A DNA stretch of 64,000 nt from Candidatus Saccharimonadota bacterium. Lineage in GTDB: Bacteria > Patescibacteriota > Saccharimonadia > Saccharimonadales > Saccharimonadaceae. Positions 49,816-58,202 of this stretch are shown piece after piece (the first letter of the stretch is position 1; each line of letters starts with the position of its first letter). Both the position numbers and the translations under genes were made by a program. The stretch is from positions 124,001-188,000 of the forward strand of contig WRHN01000001.1 of assembly GCA_009783235.1 (NCBI GenBank). The letters run 5' to 3'. The notes below the pieces were generated by a model. It saw only the letters and a program-made list of their open reading frames with translations, was not told the DNA's origin and made no database searches.

Positions 49816-50931
49816 ATGGAAAGTACGCCCGTGCTAGGAGTTTCAGATGCAATAGCGGTGATTAACCAATCGCTGGAATACGCTTTTCCAGTGGTTCAAG
49901 TGGTCGGCGAAGTGGCTAGTTTTAAGATAAATCACGACAAATGGGTGTTTTTTAATCTGAAAGACGACGAAGGCTCGATAGGTTGCTTTATGAGCATTTT
50001 TAATCTGCGTGTGCAAATTGAAGATGGCATGAAAATCATGATAGTTGCAACGCCAAAATTGACGCAGTGGGGCAAGTTTTCTTTAACGGTGCAGCAAATT
50101 ATGCCAGCGGGCGAAGGCAGTATAAAAAAATCTTTCGATCTGCTACGGGCGAAACTGAACAAAGAAGGCTTATTTGTGCCAGAACGTAAGCGCACATTGC
50201 CGCGTCTGCCAGAGCGTATAGGCGTGATCTCGTCGGTAGAAGCCGCGGGCTACAAGGACTTCATAAAAATTGTTCAAGCGCGATTTGGCAATTTGGATAT
50301 TAAGGTTTATCACACGTTGGTCCAGGGAGTAGACGCGCCAGAACAGATCATACAGGGTCTAGAATATTTTAACGGTCTGGCAGAACCGCCAGAGGTGATT
50401 TGCATTTTACGCGGTGGCGGTTCGACCGACGATTTAGCCGCTTTTAATGACGAGCCGCTAGTGCGAAAAATCGCCAGCTCGCGCGTACCAATTTTAACTG
50501 GCATTGGCCACGAAGTCGATACAACCATAGCAGATTTAGCGGCAGATGTGCGCGCATCTACGCCGTCAAACGCAGCTGAGATTTTAGTGCCAGACGGGCA
50601 TGCCCTAACCAGCGAAATAGTCGAAAAACATAAATTATTTAAGGCTATGTTTATTAGCCAATTAGACAAAAAAACAGCCGTTACCGATCAACAACTAGAG
50701 AGCATTCGTTTTAAAACTGAACAAATATTTTATACAACCCAGGCAGTTTTCAATAGCCTCAGCTCAGCCTTGAGAAGCTTAAATCCGGAGCTGGTATTGA
50801 AGCGTGGATACGCAATTATGCGTGGTGTCAACGGCGAACTTTTAAGAAGCCCTACTATTGGGCAGATGGTAAATATTGAAAATTTTGATAGAATAATAGA
50901 AGCAAAGGTAGAAAATGTCAGAAAAAAGTAA
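49816..50931 (+). CDS. xseA: Exodeoxyribonuclease VII large subunit
   Basis: 371 residues from ATG 49816. An in-frame ATG at 49795 overlaps the recJ stop (ATGA), so coupled translation from there is also possible, but an extended -10 TGCTACAAT (TACAAT 49803-49808) lies 7 nt before 49816. An N-terminal OB domain is followed by the catalytic domain with RIGVISSVEAAGYKDF (about 127), ILRGGGSTDDLAAFNDE (about 198) and GIGHEVDTTIADLAADVRASTP (split; about 230-251). It makes oligonucleotides from single-stranded DNA together with XseB. Confidence 0.95.
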   Translation: MESTPVLGVSDAIAVINQSLEYAFPVVQVVGEVASFKINHDKWVFFNLKDDEGSIGCFMSIFNLRVQIEDGMKIMIVATPKLTQWGKFSLTVQQIMPAGEGSIKKSFDLLRAKLNKEGLFVPERKRTLPRLPERIGVISSVEAAGYKDFIKIVQARFGNLDIKVYHTLVQGVDAPEQIIQGLEYFNGLAEPPEVICILRGGGSTDDLAAFNDEPLVRKIASSRVPILTGIGHEVDTTIADLAADVRASTPSNAAEILVPDGHALTSEIVEKHKLFKAMFISQLDKKTAVTDQQLESIRFKTEQIFYTTQAVFNSLSSALRSLNPELVLKRGYAIMRGVNGELLRSPTIGQMVNIENFDRIIEAKVENVRKK

Positions 50932-51121
50932 AACTCTTAAGGAATTGCTAGCAGATTTTGATGCGATTGTAACCTGGTTTGATCAGGGTGAAGATTTAGA
51001 TGTTGAAGAAGCAATTTCTCGCTATGAAAAAGGTGCGGAGTTAGCGGCAATCATCGAGAAACAGCTCAAGCAAGCTAAAAATAAAATTGAGGTGGTAAAT
51101 AAAAATGAGACCGACCTATAA
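50915..51121 (+). CDS. xseB: Exodeoxyribonuclease VII small subunit
   Basis: 68 residues, helical: LKELLADFDAIVTWFDQGE then LDVEEAISRYEKGAELA, the family signature. It overlaps xseA by 17 nt and the next gene by 17 nt. It binds as several copies along the XseA coiled coil. Confidence 0.93.
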   Translation: MSEKSKTLKELLADFDAIVTWFDQGEDLDVEEAISRYEKGAELAAIIEKQLKQAKNKIEVVNKNETDL

Positions 51122-52082
51122 GCAGTCTTGTAAAATCGACCCAACGAAAATGGATTTTTCAGCGTTCGCGCGAAAAGACATAAGGGTGGAGCAATTCGAC
51201 AGCGAAGAGTTGTACAACGCGGGCATTATCAGGCAGAAAAAAGGAATATTGCAGATTATTACCGGCTTTATCAAGGGGCAAAAACACGGCGCAATCTGGG
51301 TTACGGCGGCTATTGCAATTGCAGCTATAGCAGCTATAGGTGTCGTTATGCCATTTATCTCTATATCGATTTCTATATTGATTTCTTTTCCAGCGGTGAT
51401 TTTCTTGCTGCTGTATCTGTTGGGTTGGGTCGAGGAGGCCAGCCAAAGAATGCAGCTAAAGTGGCTGGAGTTTGCCAAACAAAACGGTTTTAAGTATCAT
51501 ATTGGCTCCACGGGCGACAATAACCCTAACGCGCTAGCTTTTAATATCGGTCATGGCGGAACAACTTCGCATATGTTAGGGCTCGACGATAGACTTTGCG
51601 TGGCGGAGTATACCTATAAAACGGAAGTCGGCGGGGAAACAGTGTGGCACCACTTTAATTTTGCTAGATTCAAATTGCACAACGATGTGCCGCATCTGGT
51701 TTTGGACTCCAAGTTTAGCGCCCTGCAAATTGAGGGCACAAAAGAAATTAGATTGGAGGGCAATTTCCATGAATATTTCTCTTTGTATGCCCCAGAGGGA
51801 TTTCATATTGACGCGTTGCAGGTTTTTACGCCTGATGTGATGGCAAGGCTGTTAGATCAGGAGAAAAAATATGATATAGAATTGGTGGGTAGCGACCTGT
51901 ATATTTATGATATGCGCCAGGGGTTGATTGAGTCAGAATTAACGGTCGGCGCTTTGGCGAACAATACAAAAGACAGGGAGCGACACAGTCAATTTATTAA
52001 TTTTTTACGTAGTGCGATTGAGATAGCTAGCGAGATAGACGAACAAACCAATCGTTACGTTGCCGCCAGTAAAGAGCAATAA
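51105..52082 (+). CDS. Membrane protein of unknown function
   Basis: 325 residues. A soluble N-terminus of about 60 residues, two adjacent hydrophobic helices (about 65-85 and 88-109), then a large soluble domain. The layout and the GxxV..F..A.F-type strands resemble DUF3137-like proteins, but I cannot confirm that. It is translated by overlap with xseB (17 nt), perhaps by reinitiation. Confidence 0.5.
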   Translation: MRPTYKQSCKIDPTKMDFSAFARKDIRVEQFDSEELYNAGIIRQKKGILQIITGFIKGQKHGAIWVTAAIAIAAIAAIGVVMPFISISISILISFPAVIFLLLYLLGWVEEASQRMQLKWLEFAKQNGFKYHIGSTGDNNPNALAFNIGHGGTTSHMLGLDDRLCVAEYTYKTEVGGETVWHHFNFARFKLHNDVPHLVLDSKFSALQIEGTKEIRLEGNFHEYFSLYAPEGFHIDALQVFTPDVMARLLDQEKKYDIELVGSDLYIYDMRQGLIESELTVGALANNTKDRERHSQFINFLRSAIEIASEIDEQTNRYVAASKEQ

Positions 52083-52123
52083 AACCCTTGCAAAACGTTT
52101 TGCGCCTATGCTAAAATGTTGAC

Positions 52124-52843
52124 ATGAATCCATATGAGAACAACTACGCTAAGCGGCGAGGTTTTCCGTTTGCTGTGCTAGCGGGCTTCTTGGCGTTTGT
52201 TGCTTTAGGGTTGGGTGGAGCGTCTATTTATTTGTACACAGAGAAAGAAGCTGCAAAAGATATAGTCGACGCTAGAGCTGGCGAGGCAACCGATTTAGCG
52301 CGGGCTCAGCAACTAGCCAAAGACCAACGAGAATTTGACAATTACGTAGCGCAGACCACCAGGACTTTCGAGTCTAGTTCGGATTTTGGCTCTGTCAAAT
52401 TTGAATATCCAAGGGAGTGGTCGGTTTATAACGACAAAAATGGTGGTCGCGATAGCAAAACTACGTATGAGGCATATTTTTCCCCAGGCGTGATTTCACC
52501 TGTTACCGACAGAAGGCTATTCGCGCATGCTTTGGAGCTGAGAATTTTTGAGAGCACCGCTAAGGCTATAGAAGACAAATACGAGGGTTTTGTCAAAGGC
52601 GGATTCGTTAAGATTGAGGATTACGTCTTGGTCAATGAATACACTGCGCGCGAAAGCGAGACGGGCATCAGAGGTCAGAAATTTACTGGAAATATTTTGC
52701 GCCCGTACGGTAACGAAACAGCTTACGGCACGATGGTTCAGTTCGTGGTGCGCGACAAAGTTTTGCAACTTTACAGTATGCAACCAGCGCACTCTGAGGT
52801 GTTTAACAAGATGATTCTGAAAACGTTAAGGTGGACTAGGTAA
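52124..52843 (+). CDS. Membrane-anchored protein, PsbP-like fold candidate (paralog 1)
   Basis: 239 residues. One N-terminal membrane helix (about 15-37), an Ala/Asp-rich helical stretch, then a domain of about 150 residues starting with FGSVKFEYPREWSVY, a pattern recalling PsbP or DUF1795-like domains. TAAAAT (52112-52117) is 6 nt before the ATG. It is similar to the next gene in order and in the FEYPREWSVY block, so the two arose by duplication. Function is unknown; location is outside the membrane. Confidence 0.55.
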   Translation: MNPYENNYAKRRGFPFAVLAGFLAFVALGLGGASIYLYTEKEAAKDIVDARAGEATDLARAQQLAKDQREFDNYVAQTTRTFESSSDFGSVKFEYPREWSVYNDKNGGRDSKTTYEAYFSPGVISPVTDRRLFAHALELRIFESTAKAIEDKYEGFVKGGFVKIEDYVLVNEYTARESETGIRGQKFTGNILRPYGNETAYGTMVQFVVRDKVLQLYSMQPAHSEVFNKMILKTLRWTR

Positions 52844-53544
52844 TGAAAATATCCAAAATTCTCACAATATTTTTCGGTCTGTTGACGATTGTTGCGGGCA
52901 TAGTTTTGGCCATAATGTTCGGCGAATACAGTCACTATAAAAATAATCAAGAGGAAATTATCGAGTCCGCTGTTGCTGAAGCCATAGAAGATCAAATAGA
53001 ACTGAACAAAGTTAATTTTTCTTGGGCCAGGAAGGGAACCAACTTAGCACAAGAATTTGGCGTCACCGACAAGATCAACAGCCCGCTTAAATACGCGTAT
53101 TTTAGATCGCCAGAAAAATTTGGCACCATTGAATTTAATTATCCGTTGACCTGGAGCGTTTACCAAAAAAGTGACATGACTTCTGACACTCGCCAGGATA
53201 GATATGCCGTATATTTTGACGAATACATGGTAACTCCGACTGCCGAGGGCACTTCGCACGCTCTGCAAGTCATCGTCGAGGCAAGGTTGTACGAAGAAGT
53301 TTTACGAGGTTTTCAAAATAATATCAATGACGGGACGTTGAAAGCTACTTTGTACGTTGTGCCGAACCACGAGGGTGAAGATTACACTGGCGTGCGCCTG
53401 GACGGTAAATTAGAAAACGGCGCCTCGGGTATTTTGATATTGCTCAAGAGTCGCGAAAAAACCATGCACATACGATGTGATATAGAAGACAAATTGGAAG
53501 ATTTTGAACAAATAATTTTACCAAGTTTTCAATTCATTCCTTAG
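52843..53544 (+). CDS. Membrane-anchored protein, PsbP-like fold candidate (paralog 2)
   Basis: 233 residues. It has an N-terminal membrane helix (about 7-27), a charged helix, then FGTIEFNYPLTWSVY at about 91-105 and a domain like that of the preceding gene. It overlaps the stop of paralog 1 by one base (TAATG). Identity between the two is low apart from the shared block, so the duplication is old. Confidence 0.55.
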   Translation: MKISKILTIFFGLLTIVAGIVLAIMFGEYSHYKNNQEEIIESAVAEAIEDQIELNKVNFSWARKGTNLAQEFGVTDKINSPLKYAYFRSPEKFGTIEFNYPLTWSVYQKSDMTSDTRQDRYAVYFDEYMVTPTAEGTSHALQVIVEARLYEEVLRGFQNNINDGTLKATLYVVPNHEGEDYTGVRLDGKLENGASGILILLKSREKTMHIRCDIEDKLEDFEQIILPSFQFIP

Positions 53545-53601
53545 CCTAAATTCTTATAAAAAAACTAAACTTAAGCGTAATAGGTTTGCTATACTTTAGA
53601 T

Positions 53602-54309
53602 ATGGACGAGCGAGGGAAGAAAGTTTTTGAATTGGCGCCGCTAATTGTGGCAGCGCACGAGTTGAAGGCGCCTCTGGTTTTGCTGAGGCAACTTTCATTG
53701 CAGCTGGCTCGTGAATCTGATCCGGAAGTAGTCGCAGAAATTGCCCAAAGAATTCGTTTGACTTCTGAGCGATCGTTGCGGCTGGTGAATGGACTATCGA
53801 AAACAGCCAGACTAGAAGGCGCCATGTTCAAGTTGGAGCCAATTGTGGTCAATAATGTGGCGCACGAAGTGATAACAGAACTGGAGCCGTTGTCAACTGC
53901 GCTGGGACAGAAAATCGAAATTAAAACTCGTCAAAATGTTTTGGCAATAGGACATTTTGATCTGGTGCGCACTATATTGATGGGCTTGATTGACAACTCA
54001 TTAATGAGCCATAAAACAGGCGATAAACCTATTGAAGTGAGGTTTCGTAACAGCGGTGAAAATCTGCAGATTTTGGTGCGTGATTTCGGTGAAATTATTG
54101 AGGCTAGTAGGTTGAAATCTCTGTCGTCTCGGCTTAATAGTGCTCCAACACCTTTGCCTAGTCGGCCAAATTCAACGGGTTTGGGGCTATTCGTTGCCGC
54201 GAAGTTTTCCGAATACATGAACGGAGGTTTGTCGGTGACGCGGCATCGTCAAGGCGGCCTGACTTTTAAAGTTACGTTACCTGCTAGTAGGCAATTGAGT
54301 TTGATATGA
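53602..54309 (+). CDS. Minimal soluble sensor histidine kinase
   Basis: 235 residues, no membrane helix and no sensor domain. The dimerisation helix has the H-box AAHELKAPLVLLRQL (phosphorylated His about 19), then N-box GLIDNSLMSH (about 126), and an ATP-lid G-box STGLGLFVAAKFSEYMNGG (about 192). TATACT (53590-53595) ends 6 nt before the ATG. It overlaps the response regulator gene by 4 nt, which is its evident partner. Confidence 0.85.
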   Translation: MDERGKKVFELAPLIVAAHELKAPLVLLRQLSLQLARESDPEVVAEIAQRIRLTSERSLRLVNGLSKTARLEGAMFKLEPIVVNNVAHEVITELEPLSTALGQKIEIKTRQNVLAIGHFDLVRTILMGLIDNSLMSHKTGDKPIEVRFRNSGENLQILVRDFGEIIEASRLKSLSSRLNSAPTPLPSRPNSTGLGLFVAAKFSEYMNGGLSVTRHRQGGLTFKVTLPASRQLSLI

Positions 54310-54665
54310 AGCGTGTGTTGATAGTAGATGACGATAAATGGTTTGCCGAGAGTGTCGGCAAGAGTTTAAAACATAAATTTAGAGTTGCGACAGTCGGCAC
54401 GGCCGAGGCGGTTTTTCCGGCCATTGAAAAATTCAAGCCAGATTTTTTGTTGCTAGATTTGGTTTTGGGCGGCAAGAATGCCGTAACGTTTTTGAATGAA
54501 TTTATCAGTTATGATGATCTGGACGGTGTGAAGATTGTGGTCATGTCTTCGGCGGCCAAAGATGTGTTACGTGAAGATTTGTTGCAAATAGGCGTGGCGG
54601 AAGTTTTGGACAAAACAGAAATCACGCCCGAAGCTTTGTGCCAGACTTTAGAAACGTTGAAATAA
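54306..54665 (+). CDS. Single-domain response regulator
   Basis: 119 residues, a receiver domain only: acidic pocket VDDD (about 7-10), phospho-acceptor Asp in FLLLDLVLG (about 55), conserved Lys in VLDKTE (about 103). There is no output domain, so it must act by protein contact (as CheY or Spo0F do). Translated together with the kinase by ATGA overlap. Confidence 0.9.
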   Translation: MKRVLIVDDDKWFAESVGKSLKHKFRVATVGTAEAVFPAIEKFKPDFLLLDLVLGGKNAVTFLNEFISYDDLDGVKIVVMSSAAKDVLREDLLQIGVAEVLDKTEITPEALCQTLETLK

Positions 54666-54715
54666 ACAGAGTAACATTTTCTCAATAAGAAAATGCAATA
54701 TTCCGCAAAATCTGA

Positions 54716-54721
54716 TATAAT
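54716..54721 (+). promoter_or_regulatory. -10 box of the structured leader at 54728
   Basis: TATAAT preceded by TGA (extended -10 TGATATAAT), 6 nt before the first base of the outer helix. No convincing -35 box is seen. Confidence 0.6.
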
Positions 54722-54727
54722 TAAAAC

Positions 54728-54860
54728 GCTCAAACCTTAATAATTTTACAAGTAACACTTTTACGAGTGCTTAACGCAAAGATCAGCAGCCATGTGCGGC
54801 ACTGATGCGCTAATCGTAAAAGTGTTAAGGTTTGAGCAACCCGTATGTGGCTGCTTTTTT
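54728..54860 (+). ncRNA. Structured leader RNA with pseudoknot, upstream of the GT2 gene
   Basis: GCTCAAACCTTAA (54728-54740) pairs with TTAAGGTTTGAGC (54825-54837), AACACTTTTACGA (54754-54766) with TCGTAAAAGTGTT (54814-54826), and an inner CGC/ATCAG with CTGAT/GCG. The apical AGCAGCCATGTGCGG (54785-54799) can pair over 15 bp (three G-U) with CCGTATGTGGCTGCT (54841-54855), which is followed by TTTTTT. It is thus either a pseudoknot or a switch between leader fold and terminator. I do not recognise a known riboswitch class. Confidence 0.7.
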
Positions 54861-54898
54861 GGTAGCAACTCGGAAACGTCAATTTAATTAGGAGGATA

Positions 54899-55849
54899 AT
54901 GAAGAAAGTCGCAATTTTAATTCCTTGTTATAATGAAGAGCTCACTGTTGGCAAGGTCGTCGATGATTTTAAGAAAGTGTTTTCCAAATATCCAGCTGAA
55001 ACGACAATTTATGTGTACGACAACAACAGCAAAGATAAAACTGCCAAAATTGCGAAAAAGCACGGTGCGGTTGTACGGAGCGAGACTCGCCAAGGAAAAG
55101 GCAATGTCGTGCGAAGTATGTTTCGTGAAATTGATGCTGATTGTTATATTATGGCGGATGGCGACGATACGAACTGCCCGTTTGGCGACAAAAAAACTGG
55201 TACAGTTTGTGCGACGGAAATCGCCGATCAAGTTTTGAATAATAAGGTCGACATGGTCGTTGGCCGCCGACATGAATATTTCGCTGAGACTGGCGACAAG
55301 AAGCTTGTTAATGGGCTGGGTAACAGACTTGTTACGAAATTAATTCAAAAGTTTTTCAAAACCGAAATCCAAGATATTCTGACTGGTTTTCGTGGATTTT
55401 CGCGCGGATTTGTCAAAACTTTCGCTGTGGACAAGGGCGGTTTCACGCTCGAGACCGAGCTAACAATTCACGGCGCATACTATGATGTAAAGATGGTTGA
55501 GCTTGACACAACATATCGCGAACGACCAGACGGTAGTGAAAGTAAAATCACGCTCAAAGACGGCGTCAAGATTTTGTGGATGTTCACAACGCTTGTTTTA
55601 AACTATAAGCCGATTTTCTTTTGGGGCATTTGTGGGTTGGTAAGCATTGTTATCGGTGTGTCGTTGGCGATTTCGCCGTTTATTGAGTTTTTCGAAACTG
55701 GGCTTGTGAACAAATTTCCAAGTTTAATTGTTTCTGTTCTGTTTATCATTTTGGCATTTTTGTTTTGGACAGTTTCAATTATTGTCAAACTTGTCAACAA
55801 GAATAACAGACGACAATTCGAAACAAATTACAATTCATTCAATTGCTAG
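54899..55849 (+). CDS. Family 2 glycosyltransferase with C-terminal membrane helices
   Basis: 316 residues. GT2 fold: ILIPCYNEELTVGKV (about 7-21), DNNSKDKT (about 43), ADGDDT (DxD-type, about 87), the GFRGFSRGF and TLETELTIHG segments, and two C-terminal membrane helices (about 240-262 and 276-300). This resembles polyprenyl-phosphate sugar transferases (DPM1-like). It probably charges a lipid carrier with a sugar for surface glycans. AGGAGG is 4 nt before the ATG, behind the structured leader. Confidence 0.87.
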   Translation: MKKVAILIPCYNEELTVGKVVDDFKKVFSKYPAETTIYVYDNNSKDKTAKIAKKHGAVVRSETRQGKGNVVRSMFREIDADCYIMADGDDTNCPFGDKKTGTVCATEIADQVLNNKVDMVVGRRHEYFAETGDKKLVNGLGNRLVTKLIQKFFKTEIQDILTGFRGFSRGFVKTFAVDKGGFTLETELTIHGAYYDVKMVELDTTYRERPDGSESKITLKDGVKILWMFTTLVLNYKPIFFWGICGLVSIVIGVSLAISPFIEFFETGLVNKFPSLIVSVLFIILAFLFWTVSIIVKLVNKNNRRQFETNYNSFNC

Positions 55850-55863
55850 GATGGGCGACTAAA

Positions 55864-56304
55864 ATGAAAAAGCTCAACCAACACGCCGATAAGCTCCGCT
55901 TTTTAATTGTTGGCGCGTCTATGACTGTGCTCGATTTTGCTTTGATGAATCTGGGGGTCTTTGCTGGGCTGAATCAAGTTCCGGCGAATCTGATATCGAC
56001 AATCGTCGCGATGTTCTGTTCGTTTTTGTTGAATAAAAAATATACTTTCAAATCTGACGGCAAAACAAAAAAGCAAATTACTCGCGAAATATTGGCCTTT
56101 TTTGTCTTTACTATTATCGGTTTGTGGGTGATCCAAACGGGCATTATTTGGTCGGTACATCAGTTTGTGCCGAATTTCTTAAATAACCAATTCTTATTTG
56201 ATAATTTCGCTAAGTGTTTCGCGACAATTTTTTCGATGACGTGGAATTATTTTGCGTATAAGCATGTAGTTTTTAAGAAAGCTAATCAAATTGAAAAACA
56301 ATGA
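55864..56304 (+). CDS. GtrA-family membrane protein
   Basis: 146 residues with four hydrophobic helices; the RFLIVGASMTVLDFALMNLG start and the FNYFAYKHVVF-type end (here WNYFAYKHVVFKK) are the GtrA pattern. GtrA proteins are thought to flip polyprenyl-linked sugars made by a GT2 partner, which is encoded just upstream. I take ATG 55864 (AGGA about 10 nt upstream); an in-frame ATG at 55843 overlaps the GT2 stop. Confidence 0.85.
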   Translation: MKKLNQHADKLRFLIVGASMTVLDFALMNLGVFAGLNQVPANLISTIVAMFCSFLLNKKYTFKSDGKTKKQITREILAFFVFTIIGLWVIQTGIIWSVHQFVPNFLNNQFLFDNFAKCFATIFSMTWNYFAYKHVVFKKANQIEKQ

Positions 56305-56347
56305 ACTACGGCTTTAAAAAGCGCGACTAATCTGATAAAATGATATC

Positions 56348-57025
56348 ATGAATGCGCTCAGGACTGACGGTATAATCCTCGCGCGCACCAACTTTGGCGA
56401 AGCGGATAGAATTTTAAAGGTGCTAACTCCTAGAGACGGCGTGATGTCGGTGATGGCCAAATCTGTGCGCAAAGAAGGTGCCAAGCTAGCTGGCAAAATA
56501 GAGTTGTTCGCGGTTTGCGATCTGAATCTGCACATCGGACGCAGCAGTTTGTCGACGTTAACTGGTGCTAAAATCAAGCAATTTTTCAGCCAAATATTAG
56601 TTGAGTACGATAGGCTGCAGTTTGGCTATGACGTTTTGAAATCTATCAATAAATCGGTCGAAACTATAGCCGAACAGGAATTTTACAATTTGCTGCTGTC
56701 GACACTGCAATCTTTGGACGATCTTGAAATACCGCTAAGTTTGTGCCAGGTTTGGTTTTATTTACACCTGGCGAACATCCTCGGGCTTGGTTTAAACACC
56801 GCAACGGACGTCAACGGTATGAAATTGGTCGAAGGTGGCAATTACGATTTCGATGCATATGATCAAGTTTTTATTTTTAATAACAGCGGTCAATATACTA
56901 CCGAGCACATTAAATTTTTGCGAGTATTGGCGCAAAATCAACTTGATGTGGTTTGTAAAATTAAAGGAGCTGCCGTTTTAGCGGACGACTGTTTGGCGAT
57001 AGCTTTGGCGGTGGCGAAAATATGA
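56348..57025 (+). CDS. recO: DNA repair protein RecO
   Basis: 225 residues: an N-terminal OB domain starting LRTDGIILARTNFGEADRIL (about 4-23) with VMAKSVRKEGAKLAG, then a helical domain. The Cys4 zinc finger found in many RecO proteins is absent, as in several other lineages. It loads RecA onto SSB-coated gaps. TAAAAT (56336-56341) is 6 nt before the ATG. Confidence 0.9.
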   Translation: MNALRTDGIILARTNFGEADRILKVLTPRDGVMSVMAKSVRKEGAKLAGKIELFAVCDLNLHIGRSSLSTLTGAKIKQFFSQILVEYDRLQFGYDVLKSINKSVETIAEQEFYNLLLSTLQSLDDLEIPLSLCQVWFYLHLANILGLGLNTATDVNGMKLVEGGNYDFDAYDQVFIFNNSGQYTTEHIKFLRVLAQNQLDVVCKIKGAAVLADDCLAIALAVAKI

Positions 57026-57762
57026 GTATGGAGCTAAAATCTCGCTCGTTCAAGCTAGAAAGCGCGGTGATATTATTGGCGGCGCTCGTGTTGTTAGCAA
57101 CGGCTTTTTTGCTGGCGCTTTATTTGAGAACTGAACGACAGAATGCTGAACTATCTTGGCGCAGCGATACGCTAACTGACCCAGTCGTGCCGGTAGATTC
57201 GTCGTCCAGCGATTATCCTAAGCTCATGTTCTATAAAGACGGCGTTTTGGTGGTCAATAAAAAACACGGTTTGCCGTCGGACTACAGTCCTGGCGAGAAC
57301 GAAGAGGCGTTAGCTAGCCTCAAAAATCTAATTGCCGCTGGTCGGGCCGCTGGTGTTGATCTAATTAATTCTTGGAGCGGTTTTCGATCTTATGAGACGC
57401 AGGCGCTACTTTATAGTTCGTACGTGGCCCAAGACGGAGTAGCTTTGGTAGACACTTATTCTGCGCGTCCGGGGTTCTCTGAACATCAAACTGGTCTAGC
57501 CTTTGACTTGAAAGACAGCACGGGCGACTTGTATCGTATTGGCGATTCGACATATGACCCAGCGACTGACTGGGTGGCTTTGCACGCGCACGAGTATGGG
57601 TTTATCGTGCGTTATTTTGACGCCACGCAAGCTATCACGGGCTATGGCGGTGAACCTTGGCATTTGCGATATCTTGGCATTGACTTGGCGGGCGCAGTGT
57701 ACAATTCCGGACTGACACTTGAGGAATATTTAGGGGTGCCGGGCGGTGGCTACGTTGATTAG
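57022..57762 (+). CDS. VanY-type D-alanyl-D-alanine carboxypeptidase (M15B)
   Basis: 246 residues. One N-terminal membrane helix (about 13-35), then the M15 peptidase domain with SGFRSYETQALLY (about 114), SEHQTGLAFDL (zinc His and Asp, about 153-163) and EPWHLRYLG (catalytic Glu, zinc His, about 213). It trims the terminal D-Ala of peptidoglycan stem peptides outside the membrane. Overlaps recO by 4 nt. Confidence 0.9.
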   Translation: MSMELKSRSFKLESAVILLAALVLLATAFLLALYLRTERQNAELSWRSDTLTDPVVPVDSSSSDYPKLMFYKDGVLVVNKKHGLPSDYSPGENEEALASLKNLIAAGRAAGVDLINSWSGFRSYETQALLYSSYVAQDGVALVDTYSARPGFSEHQTGLAFDLKDSTGDLYRIGDSTYDPATDWVALHAHEYGFIVRYFDATQAITGYGGEPWHLRYLGIDLAGAVYNSGLTLEEYLGVPGGGYVD

Positions 57763-57860
57763 CTGAGGCGTAAATTAAACGGCAAACACATTAAAGCTCG
57801 CAATATTCAAAACGAATACATTTTGTGCTACAATGCTAATTACACAAAAGGAGGAAAGAG

Positions 57861-58202
57861 ATGGGAAACATTTCATCGAAAAATTACCAGTTGAGCGACA
57901 AAGAAAAAACGGCAATTCGTGTCAAGGTCGCAAAGATAATTGGATTTCTACCGCGACACGCTAAAAAATCTGCTGATATGAGCGTTAATGTAGAGCGTGC
58001 GGTCAAAGGCGCAAAAAAGATCAACGCGGAAATTATTTTAAAAGTACCAGGTAAAAAAGACCTAGTGGCTAAGGCGAACTCAGAGCGCATGATTGATGCT
58101 TTTGAGTTAGCAGAAAATAAAATCAAGCGGCAAATCCACAGATACAAAGACGAGACTAAACGTCGACCGAACATTTTGCGTCGATTGCTCAGGAAGCGCT
58201 AG
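57861..58202 (+). CDS. hpf: Ribosome hibernation promoting factor (short HPF/RaiA)
   Basis: 113 residues, the sigma-54-modulation/HPF fold: KVAKIIGFLPRHAKKSADMSV, then INAEIILKVPGKKDLVAKA and the helix AFELAENKIKRQIHRYKDE. It lacks the long-form C-terminal dimerisation domain. It binds the decoding centre of idle ribosomes. TGCTACAAT (TACAAT about 57828-57833) and GGAGG give it a leadered message, unlike many neighbours. Confidence 0.85.
   Translation: MGNISSKNYQLSDKEKTAIRVKVAKIIGFLPRHAKKSADMSVNVERAVKGAKKINAEIILKVPGKKDLVAKANSERMIDAFELAENKIKRQIHRYKDETKRRPNILRRLLRKR

Noticed and set aside
54728-54860. 6S RNA, SRP RNA or tmRNA
   Set aside because: The size and nested helices do not match: no central bubble as in 6S, no GNAR-loop domain as in SRP RNA, and no tRNA-like ends as in tmRNA.
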